Assembly (NCBI GenBank): GCA_016550425.1
Contig: JABXGS010000010.1
Location: forward strand, 1-8,382
DNA from: an archaeon
Lineage (GTDB): Archaea; Asgardarchaeota; Hermodarchaeia; Hermodarchaeales; Hermodarchaeaceae
Direction: 5' to 3'
DNA: 8,382 nucleotides
Part shown: piece after piece, positions 1 to 5,716 of the stretch
How the letters are laid out: each line of letters opens with the position of its first letter
Position numbering within the stretch: position 1 is the stretch's first letter
Position numbers and translations under genes: made by a program
Notes under the pieces: model-generated
What the model saw: only the letters and a program-made list of their open reading frames with translations
What the model was told of the DNA's origin: nothing
The model's database searches: none

Positions 1-534
1 CCTATTTTCAAAGTAATTGTTGCTGGCGAAGGAGGAGTGGGGAAGACCAGCTTAATCCAACGCTATATCTACGATTATAGCACGACGCCCACCATGACAG
101 TAGGCTCCGAGTTTGCCTATCAAGAATTAGAAATAAAAAACCAAAAAGTTGGCCTGAGTATTTGGGATTTCGGGGGGGAAGAGCGGTTCCGTGAGCTCAT
201 CCCAATTTTTTGTCTTGGGGCCCATGGAGCTATTGTTGTTTTTGATCTCAGTCGCTTTTCTACTTTTCTTCAGTTGGAATACTGGATGGAAATAATTCGC
301 GAAAGCACTGATGGAATTCCAATTGTGTTAGTTGGAGCCAAATCAGACCTTGATGATGGCCCTTCTAATGAGGAAATACGACGATTCTGTGAAAACAATG
401 GTATCAAGGCTTTCATTCCCGTCTGTGCTCGAACGGGTGAGAACATCAATCAGCTCTTTGAGTTTATTGCTGAGAGGATGCTTCTTGCCACAGATGAAGG
501 GCGCATTAAGCCGGCTTATTCAATCCGTGTATAA
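1..534 (+). CDS. Ras/Rab-like small GTPase, 5' end missing
   Basis: The frame is open from base 1, so the gene begins upstream. A GTG at 37 lies inside the P-loop and cannot be the true start. The visible 177 residues hold almost a whole G domain. G1 is GEGGVGKTS at residues 9-17, the G2 threonine is T33 (TVG), and G3 is WDFGGEE at 55-61. G4 is AKSD at 113-116 and G5 is CAR at 142-144. Such proteins bind GTP/GDP and act as molecular switches, often at membranes. Two key positions differ from Ras: the catalytic Gln61 equivalent is Glu60, and the Asn of NKxD is Ala113. The C-terminus (ending AYSIRV) has no cysteine, so C-terminal prenylation as in eukaryotic Rab proteins is not expected. The WDFGGEE form resembles Asgard archaeal GTPases. 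The family is clear; the cellular role is not. The next gene starts 95 bases downstream. Confidence 0.93.
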   Translation, partial: PIFKVIVAGEGGVGKTSLIQRYIYDYSTTPTMTVGSEFAYQELEIKNQKVGLSIWDFGGEERFRELIPIFCLGAHGAIVVFDLSRFSTFLQLEYWMEIIRESTDGIPIVLVGAKSDLDDGPSNEEIRRFCENNGIKAFIPVCARTGENINQLFEFIAERMLLATDEGRIKPAYSIRV

Positions 535-565
535 ACAAATTTCCAGGGCGTCTACAGCTTCTATT

Positions 566-574
566 CTTTTATAG
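566..574 (+). promoter_or_regulatory. possible TATA box for the GT2 gene
   Basis: CTTTTATAG in the gap after the GTPase stop resembles an archaeal TATA box. A start of transcription about 25 bases downstream would give a leader of roughly 35 bases that includes the GGTGA ribosome binding site. A second AT-rich stretch (GCTATATT, 604-611) is an alternative but lies too close to the ribosome binding site. Assigned by eye only. Confidence 0.3.
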
Positions 575-618
575 GACACCTTCGCTAAGGAACGACACAA
601 TTTGCTATATTGATTCTT

Positions 619-623
619 GGTGA
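619..623 (+). promoter_or_regulatory. ribosome binding site deciding a TTG start
   Basis: GGTGA sits six bases before the TTG at 630. The TGA in this motif (621-623) is also the in-frame stop upstream of the gene, so TTG at 630 is the first usable start codon after it. Confidence 0.6.
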
Positions 624-629
624 ATCCCA

Positions 630-1328
630 TTGTTTGCCGGTAAGCGTGTCTGCGTCGTCATCCCTGCCTGGAATGAAGAAGAGCCCATTGCTGCCACCAT
701 CAAAGATTTCTTGACCCCAGAGGTCGACGATGTGCTTGTTATCGATAACAACTCAACAGATAATACGGCCAAGGTGGCGAAAACAGCTGGTGCCACTGTA
801 ATTCCAGAACCAATCCAAGGATACGGAGCAGCCATTAGACGTGGTCTATGGGAAGCCTTGGACCGTGGATATGATCTGATCGTCATCACCGAGGCCGACC
901 AAACCTTCCGCGGTGTTGATGTGCCCCGGCTTCTTAGCGAAGTGAGGAATCACCACTTCGTGGTCGGAACAAGAACCGCAACCCCCTATCTCGAAGAAGG
1001 CGCAAACATGGGACTTTTTCTTGTTATAGGTAATATAGCTGTTGCCAAACTATTAGGCATACTCCATGGATACCCTCCCTTAACCGATGTAGGCTGTACG
1101 CTTCGGGTGATACGACGTGAAATGCTCGAAGCGATTCTTCCCAAACTTGACGCTGAAGGAGCAGCCTTTTCCCCCCAAATGATTGTCAAAGTTCTGGAAC
1201 ATGGAGGGAAAATCAAAGAAATCCCAGTCTACTATTTGACTCGAGTTGGAGAAGCAAAAATCACGACATCAAAAACGAAAGCATTCCGTAATGGTCTCCA
1301 AATGATAAAAGTGATTTTGAACTTATAA
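630..1328 (+). CDS. family 2 glycosyltransferase, dolichol-phosphate-sugar synthase type
   Basis: This 232-residue protein has the GT-A fold pattern of GT2 enzymes that transfer a sugar from a nucleotide donor to polyprenyl or dolichyl phosphate on the cytoplasmic membrane face. Seen in order: PAWNEEE (12-18) at the first strand, DNNSTDNT (39-46) in the nucleotide-binding part, GYGAAIRRG (64-72), an acidic EAD (88-90) at the usual metal-binding DxD position, VGTR (112-115), and LTDVGCTLR (151-159), matching the TD-x-x-x-x-(F/L)R block of DPM1-like enzymes. It has no convincing transmembrane segment, so it should be soluble or peripheral, like the catalytic domain alone of haloarchaeal AglD, whose membrane domain is of the family encoded here at 2224. 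The start is TTG with GGTGA in front. The last codons overlap the convergent nucleotidyltransferase gene. Sugar and acceptor cannot be read from the sequence. Confidence 0.88.
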   Translation: MFAGKRVCVVIPAWNEEEPIAATIKDFLTPEVDDVLVIDNNSTDNTAKVAKTAGATVIPEPIQGYGAAIRRGLWEALDRGYDLIVITEADQTFRGVDVPRLLSEVRNHHFVVGTRTATPYLEEGANMGLFLVIGNIAVAKLLGILHGYPPLTDVGCTLRVIRREMLEAILPKLDAEGAAFSPQMIVKVLEHGGKIKEIPVYYLTRVGEAKITTSKTKAFRNGLQMIKVILNL

Positions 1329-2072
1329 GATTGAGTCCCTATCTTGACTGAGAAACTTCTCAGCTTCGACAATATCTTTAGGGTATGTCACGTTGAGATA
1401 CTGACCACCTAAGAAATATCCGTACACATCATTGCCTAGTTCTCGAATTGTGTTGAGAGTATCTGTAATCTCGATTTCGTTTTTCTTGGAGCGAGGAGTT
1501 TGCCTGATAGCTTCGAAAACAGTATCATCAAAGATATAGGATCCACACCCAAGAATATTGTTCGTTAACTCGATTGGCTTTTCGACGAGGTGCCGAACTA
1601 TCTGGGTTTCTGGATCAATTTCTACAGAGTAATTTTTTCGGATTAAAGCCTTATTGTCAACTCGAATGAGCCCGATAGAGGCTGCACAGCCCGTAGCATC
1701 GAAGGATTGGATGAAACCTCTATGATCTGAGTCAAAATATAGTTCATCACCAAGATAAACAACAAAAGGGGTTGTTACGATGCCCTCTGTTTGTCCCACT
1801 GCGTGTCCGATGCCTTCTGGTGATGGTTGTCCTACATATTCGATAGAAACGCCTTGATCACTGCCATCTTGGAAATAATTCTTGACAACATCTGATTTGG
1901 GGTTAATGACAATGATGATATTGGTGATTCCTGCATCTTTACATCGGTCTATAACATGAGCAAGAATTGGTCGCCCAAATAATTGGATCATCGGTTTTGG
2001 AACTTTTTCGGAGTAGGGGCGAATACGCTTTCCTTTTCCTGCTGCGGGAATGACGGCATATTTTGGTGGCAT
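1323..2072 (-). CDS. NDP-sugar nucleotidyltransferase (glucose-1-phosphate thymidylyl/uridylyltransferase-like)
   Basis: This 249-residue enzyme should join a sugar-1-phosphate to a nucleoside triphosphate, giving an NDP-sugar and pyrophosphate in the cytoplasm. The signature loop AAGKGKRIRP is at 10-19, followed by PKP with the expected lysine K26. QPSPEGIGHA (82-91) matches the base-binding region. LGDE (107-110) supplies metal-binding D109, EKP is at 164-166 and GCGSYIFD at 175-182. The length fits the RmlA-like catalytic domain alone, with no C-terminal left-handed beta-helix. Near the C-terminus the segment YLNVTYPKD (225-233) has Asn227 where RmlA-type enzymes usually have a second metal-binding Asp (WxDxGT). 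The ATG at 2072 is the first start codon after an upstream in-frame stop and has no ribosome binding site, fitting a leaderless or short-leader mRNA. It is the only minus-strand gene and probably supplies the donor sugar for its glycosyltransferase neighbours. The exact nucleotide and sugar are undetermined. Confidence 0.88.
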   Translation of the reverse strand: MPPKYAVIPAAGKGKRIRPYSEKVPKPMIQLFGRPILAHVIDRCKDAGITNIIIVINPKSDVVKNYFQDGSDQGVSIEYVGQPSPEGIGHAVGQTEGIVTTPFVVYLGDELYFDSDHRGFIQSFDATGCAASIGLIRVDNKALIRKNYSVEIDPETQIVRHLVEKPIELTNNILGCGSYIFDDTVFEAIRQTPRSKKNEIEITDTLNTIRELGNDVYGYFLGGQYLNVTYPKDIVEAEKFLSQDRDSIL

Positions 2073-2097
2073 ACAGGAGTGCCAACGTACTTTTTAG

Positions 2098-2106
2098 TTA
2101 AATAAG
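2098..2106 (-). promoter_or_regulatory. possible TATA box for the nucleotidyltransferase gene
   Basis: Read on the minus strand this is CTTATTTAA, about 26-34 bases before the ATG. That is the distance expected between an archaeal TATA box and the transcription start, so the mRNA may begin at or next to the start codon. The absence of a ribosome binding site fits this. Confidence 0.4.
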
Positions 2107-2178
2107 CTTGCCTGCTTGAAAAAATAAAAGAGATTCGTATGGATTCAGAATTTCTCGTAACCCATAGCATTTTTAGGT

Positions 2179-2201
2179 TGGAGTCAGCAGGGGTGACTCC
2201 A
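2179..2201. repeat. perfect 8-bp inverted repeat in the divergent control region
   Basis: TGGAGTCA (2179-2186) and TGACTCCA (2194-2201) are exact reverse complements around a 7-base centre. The repeat ends 22 bases before the ATG at 2224 and follows a T-rich, TATA-like stretch (CATTTTTAG, about 2169-2177). It could be an operator for a dimeric regulator placed near the transcription start, or a hairpin in the leader of the flippase-like gene. Confidence 0.5.
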
Positions 2202-2223
2202 TCAAGTGCTTGAGTAGATTCTG

Positions 2224-3270
2224 ATGCGAGCCCGAACCTATTACGTCATTGGTATTGTGAGCCTGTTTCTGATTATTATATGGCTTCATGTTGCTCTCTT
2301 ACCTATCGGAGGCATATTTGAGATAGTACGCATCCTCACAGATCCTGGCAATGTTATGGTGTGGATTATTCCTGCTTTTGGTCTGTTTGGGCTAGCTTAC
2401 ATCTTGAGGGCCATTCGCTGGTGGGTCCTTCTTAGACCCTTCAAGACGAAAGGAAATCCCGCTAACCAATTCCCAATGCTGGTTGGTGGAATCTTTCTTA
2501 CCTATGTAGCACCACTTCGTGCAGGAGACATTGCCACACCCTACTGGCTTAGAGAAAAACAAGGTACACGGTTTACTGCTGGGCTGGCCTCGATTGTCTG
2601 GGCGCGAGTTCTAGACTTTGCTGCACTGATCCTCATAATCATTGTCTCCGGGTTCCTCATCTTTGGTGCATTAACGGGCCAATTAATTAATTACTTAATT
2701 TCTGGAGCATTAGTTGCAATAGCATTTGTGGCCTTCTTTATTCTAATTCGAAATGATCGCTTCGTTGGGTTAATGTCACGAATTGCAGGTCGGTTGTTCA
2801 AACCTTCTGAACGACTCAAAGATGAGGTTCCATCCTTTGTAGAAAACTTCGCAATCGATTTACGAACTGATATTAGCAGCTGGAACTCTGGGTGGGCATT
2901 TCTCATCAGTGTACCAATTTGGATGTTAGAAACTGCAAAATTAGTTTTCATTGCGCTAATCTTTGGTCAAATTATCAGTATTTCCCAATCCATGTTCATT
3001 TTAGGTATTAGTTATATGACAGGCCACATCTTAGCAATACTCCTTCCTGCCGGAATTAGCATATTCATAACACAAACAGCTGCAATCACCCTCGCTTTAG
3101 AAGGCTGGGGAATTGCTGCTGCTGCCAGCATAGCGCTTCTGGATGCACTTGTTTATATCATCGGATTAACTATTCTTGGGGCACCTTCCATTGCAACAAT
3201 GGGCCGAGGTTACCGTACACTCCAAGATACCGAACACACTGAAACTATAGAAGATCAAGAAGATGGATAG
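2224..3270 (+). CDS. flippase-like membrane protein, lysylphosphatidylglycerol-synthase TM family (PF03706/UPF0104)
   Basis: This 348-residue protein is strongly hydrophobic, with about eight membrane segments, for example near residues 7-28, 45-62, 122-150, 152-176, 223-248 and 290-320. Family marks seen: LRAIRWWVLLRPF (61-73), PLRAGD (97-102) followed by a conserved TPYWL, and WARVLDF (126-132). A PAGIS motif lies at 275-279. The tail (331-348) is hydrophilic and acidic. The family includes the membrane half of bacterial MprF, which flips a lipid, and the C-terminal half of haloarchaeal AglD, which is fused to a GT2 domain. By inference this protein moves or positions a lipid-linked sugar made by the GT2 enzyme encoded at 630. 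Start: ATG at 2224 is the first after an in-frame TAG (2215-2217); the ribosome binding site is weak (GAG, 2212-2214). Actual transport is not shown by sequence. Confidence 0.88.
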   Translation: MRARTYYVIGIVSLFLIIIWLHVALLPIGGIFEIVRILTDPGNVMVWIIPAFGLFGLAYILRAIRWWVLLRPFKTKGNPANQFPMLVGGIFLTYVAPLRAGDIATPYWLREKQGTRFTAGLASIVWARVLDFAALILIIIVSGFLIFGALTGQLINYLISGALVAIAFVAFFILIRNDRFVGLMSRIAGRLFKPSERLKDEVPSFVENFAIDLRTDISSWNSGWAFLISVPIWMLETAKLVFIALIFGQIISISQSMFILGISYMTGHILAILLPAGISIFITQTAAITLALEGWGIAAAASIALLDALVYIIGLTILGAPSIATMGRGYRTLQDTEHTETIEDQEDG

Positions 3271-3322
3271 ACCGAAAAGTTAAAGCTGATACAGTTCCCC
3301 CCTGTGCTTGTTTGGGCATTAC

Positions 3323-3328
3323 AGGTGA
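3323..3328 (+). promoter_or_regulatory. ribosome binding site selecting ATG 3334
   Basis: AGGTGA with a 5-base spacer precedes ATG 3334. This favours that start over the in-frame GTG at 3304, which has no such motif. The first bases also pair with CCTGT (3301-3305) as CCTGT/ACAGG, so a weak hairpin could partly hide the site. Confidence 0.65.
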
Positions 3329-3333
3329 CCACC

Positions 3334-4395
3334 ATGAAAAAAACCGATCCAAGAAAGCTTCCTCTTGCAGTTGTCAAAACAACTCCCGAAACTTATTTTG
3401 ATGATGTTGCACGCCTTTTTCGTCTCGCGAAGTTGGACCAAATTTTTGATCCTAAGGTTCGCACGGTTATGAAGCTTAACATCTCATGGCAAGAATACTT
3501 TCCGTCATGTTCGACTCAACCCTACCAATTGGATGCAATGCTTCGGGAATTGTCCAAGCGTAACTTCTCTGATGTCCTTGCCTTGGAAAACATGACTGTC
3601 GTTACAGATGCACGCACTGGGATGTACAAGAACCGCTATGTGCCACTCCTCGAAAAGCATGATATTCCTTGGACAATTTTAGTTGATGAGGAGTGGGTTG
3701 AAGTAAATCCGTCCCAACCTATGGTATTCGGACAGGAAGACATGCTAATGCCTAAACCCATCATCGACGCCCAAATCATTCATCTACCCACTTTCAAGTG
3801 CCATGGACACAGCACTATTACGTGCTCCATGAAGAATGCCTTTGGGTTTCTCCGAACGGTACGCCATCATTACCACCTCAAAATCCATGAAATCCTAGTT
3901 GACTTACTTCGCATTCAGCAGGAATTCTGTGGACCATTGTTTGCCTTTGCAGATAGCACGATTGCCATGGATGGTGCAGGACCTCGGACAGGACGGCCTT
4001 TTGTCCAGAATTACATTGCCGCTAGCGGAGACCTCGTTGCCTTGGACGCACTTTGTGCCCAAATGATTGGGTATAATCCCATGGAGATTGGACATGTTCG
4101 GATGGCCCATGAACAGGGACTCGGAAATGGAGATTTATGCACGAAGGAAATTGTAGGCGATGAAGTTGATGGGGTCTGCTTTGAATATGAGACTAAACTA
4201 GATCCTGTCATCCGCTTTGATCGGTTCTTTCGGAGTAGTTTTCTCGAACCCTTCATGATGCGCTCCGCATTTTTTAAAGTCAACGTGAAAATCAGCCACT
4301 ATCTTCGAGATATCTGGCTGAAAACCCGTGGAAAGAAACACATCGACCGCATCATGAAAACTGAATGGGGTAAGATGTTTCGTCGATATCTCTAA
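3334..4395 (+). CDS. DUF362 domain protein
   Basis: The protein has 353 residues from ATG 3334. DUF362 marks occur in the usual order: LPTFKCHGHSTITCSMKN (151-168), then MDGAGPRTGRP (212-222), DLVALDAL (233-240) and GLGNGDL (262-268). The family's biochemical role is poorly known; many members carry an iron-sulfur ferredoxin part, but here there is no CxxCxxC cluster, only scattered cysteines such as C156 and C164 in the first conserved block. The last 60 residues are rich in basic and aromatic residues (several FR/RR pairs) and might lie against a membrane, which is inference. There is no signal peptide or clear membrane segment, so it should be cytoplasmic. It follows the flippase-like gene by 63 bases on the same strand and precedes the GT-C-like pair, suggesting a role in the same pathway. 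No function is assigned. Confidence 0.85.
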   Translation: MKKTDPRKLPLAVVKTTPETYFDDVARLFRLAKLDQIFDPKVRTVMKLNISWQEYFPSCSTQPYQLDAMLRELSKRNFSDVLALENMTVVTDARTGMYKNRYVPLLEKHDIPWTILVDEEWVEVNPSQPMVFGQEDMLMPKPIIDAQIIHLPTFKCHGHSTITCSMKNAFGFLRTVRHHYHLKIHEILVDLLRIQQEFCGPLFAFADSTIAMDGAGPRTGRPFVQNYIAASGDLVALDALCAQMIGYNPMEIGHVRMAHEQGLGNGDLCTKEIVGDEVDGVCFEYETKLDPVIRFDRFFRSSFLEPFMMRSAFFKVNVKISHYLRDIWLKTRGKKHIDRIMKTEWGKMFRRYL

Positions 4396-4440
4396 TTTTA
4401 GAAATATCTTCAATTGCTCTTTCATCTTCTAGCTGGCATA

Positions 4441-4471
4441 AGGCTTATGTGGGGAAACATGTCACAAGCCT
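4441..4471 (+). promoter_or_regulatory. stem-loop between the DUF362 gene and the first GT-C-like gene
   Basis: AGGCTT (4441-4446) pairs with AAGCCT (4466-4471). Inside, GTG (4449-4451) pairs with CAC (4463-4465), leaving a two-base bulge and an 11-base loop. About 12 bases further on there is a T5 run (4484-4488). The element could end part of the upstream transcript, or fold in the leader of the next gene and affect its translation. Found by eye. Confidence 0.4.
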
Positions 4472-4486
4472 AACAAAACTCCCTTT

Positions 4487-5716
4487 TTGACATATTGGTG
4501 CGTGTTTGGTTTGAACGAGGAACACCCAGAAGCACAAATTGCTGAATCAACCTGGGTTCAGATACGTGACACGCTTAACCTTAATGATCTGTCTCGCCTA
4601 TTCCATGAAACTGAGTTTTGGGCTGGCATTATCGTCCGGATAGCAACCCTCTTTGGGTTTCTTCTGTTCCTTAATATTGCAGGCGATCTCACCGATATGA
4701 ATGAATTAGTGTTCAAAGGTTTGGCAAACCTGCTCAATGGCGTAAATCCTTATGGACAGAGTTATCTTCTTCACACTTTTGCGGGACCTTTCACGCAAGA
4801 TTATTTCAATTATCCACCCTTTGCAATAATTTTTCATCTTCCTTCTCTACTTTGGCCAGGTCCACAAAGTGTTGGCACCATGGATTTCATGCCAGCGTTT
4901 TTCCTGTTACATTGGTTCTTCGACTTCGTTACCTATTATCGACTTTGGCAAGACGATCACACCACAATCTCGAAAATCATTTGGATTAACCCTTTCTTTG
5001 TCTTCGTTAACATCATTACGTTCATGTCTCTTCCCCTCATGCTCCTGAGTCTAAGTTTGTTGAACTTGAACCGCCCAGTTCGCTGTGGCGTGTATGCGGC
5101 ACTCCTTGCAGCGACTTACCAAATGGGGGCTATTTTCCTTCCATTCCTTTTCATTTTTTATTGGCGTAAAGGTCAACTCCGACTCAACCTTTTGGGGATG
5201 CTACCCATAGTTATTGTTGTTCTGGTTTTCTTTTTCTGGAATCCAATTCTTTTCGTGCAAGATTTAGTGATACAGCAAATCGGAAGACCTCCAGTTAATT
5301 GGCAAGATTACAATAATCTGAGTCCTTACTACAATCGCTACTACCCCTTGGTGTTTCTATTTATGGGATCAATCCCCTCTTGGGCTTTTAATATTGGAAT
5401 CTTATTTGGAGTGCCTCCGCCTATTGCTCCGCAAATAGCACCTATGATGTTGCTTCTTGTCGCGATTCTTGGTATTATCGGTCTATGGTTTTTTATCAAA
5501 AATCCACGAAAAGCACTTGCCATCTTCATTCCAGGAGTATTATTAGCATTATTCATTGGTAGTACGGCTGAAGGTCTAGCGCATTATTGGGTTCTCTGTC
5601 TAACATTACCCTTTATCTTTTGGCGGAATCGGGACACGTTTTTTCCGACCAAGAAAACAACTCCTGACGCTCATGGTACAACAGAAACTGATTCAAATAA
5701 GGAGGTAGGTTCATGA
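4487..5716 (+). CDS. multi-pass membrane protein, GT-C glycosyltransferase-like (paralogue 1)
   Basis: The 409-residue protein has a hydrophilic N-terminus, many hydrophobic segments (first near 45-65) and a polar tail (about 385-409). The first loop has LTDMNEL (68-74), GVNPY (85-89) and NYPP (108-111). An acidic residue soon after the first membrane helix, then G-x-NPY and a YPP block, is a pattern of GT-C enzymes, which use polyprenyl-phosphate sugars on the outer membrane face. Other marks shared with the next gene are MDF (132-134), WINP (166-169), TYQ (210-212) and GSIP (294-297). By inference it transfers a sugar from the lipid carrier made by the GT2 enzyme; donor and acceptor are unknown. 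The start is uncertain: TTG 4487 is the longest, but in-frame GTG 4502 and TTG 4511 are possible, none with a good ribosome binding site. An in-frame stop lies at 4439-4441. The stop overlaps the next start (ATGA). Confidence 0.75.
   Translation: MTYWCVFGLNEEHPEAQIAESTWVQIRDTLNLNDLSRLFHETEFWAGIIVRIATLFGFLLFLNIAGDLTDMNELVFKGLANLLNGVNPYGQSYLLHTFAGPFTQDYFNYPPFAIIFHLPSLLWPGPQSVGTMDFMPAFFLLHWFFDFVTYYRLWQDDHTTISKIIWINPFFVFVNIITFMSLPLMLLSLSLLNLNRPVRCGVYAALLAATYQMGAIFLPFLFIFYWRKGQLRLNLLGMLPIVIVVLVFFFWNPILFVQDLVIQQIGRPPVNWQDYNNLSPYYNRYYPLVFLFMGSIPSWAFNIGILFGVPPPIAPQIAPMMLLLVAILGIIGLWFFIKNPRKALAIFIPGVLLALFIGSTAEGLAHYWVLCLTLPFIFWRNRDTFFPTKKTTPDAHGTTETDSNKEVGS
5699..5706 (+). promoter_or_regulatory. strong ribosome binding site for paralogue 2
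   Basis: AAGGAGGT with a six-base spacer before ATG 5713 is the strongest such site in the window. It lies inside the last codons of the previous gene. With the ATGA overlap it points to coupled or efficient translation of the second membrane protein. Confidence 0.8.

Noticed and set aside
37..39. GTG as the start of the small GTPase
   Set aside because: The frame stays open to base 1 and the codon is inside the P-loop GEGGVGKTS, so a start here would remove a core motif.
332..574. Open frame overlapping the 3' end of the small GTPase gene
   Set aside because: It lies almost wholly inside the GTPase gene in another frame and its translation shows no recognisable domain.
605..889. Minus-strand open frame over the start of the GT2 gene
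   Set aside because: It is antisense to a gene with clear GT2 motifs and its protein is low in recognisable structure.
1988..2170. Minus-strand open frame across the start of the nucleotidyltransferase gene, extending into the divergent gap
   Set aside because: It overlaps the conserved signature loop of the real gene in a different frame; the part in the gap alone has no domain or ribosome binding site.
3301..3325. CCTGT/ACAGG hairpin overlapping the DUF362 ribosome binding site as a riboswitch
   Set aside because: The stem has only five consecutive base pairs and no known aptamer pattern, so it is mentioned only with the ribosome binding site.
3304..3333. GTG start giving the DUF362 protein ten more residues
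   Set aside because: AGGTGA at 3323-3328 is correctly spaced for ATG 3334, and GTG 3304 has no such site.
4198..4425. Minus-strand open frame over the end of the DUF362 gene
   Set aside because: It is antisense to well-supported coding sequence and has no family resemblance.
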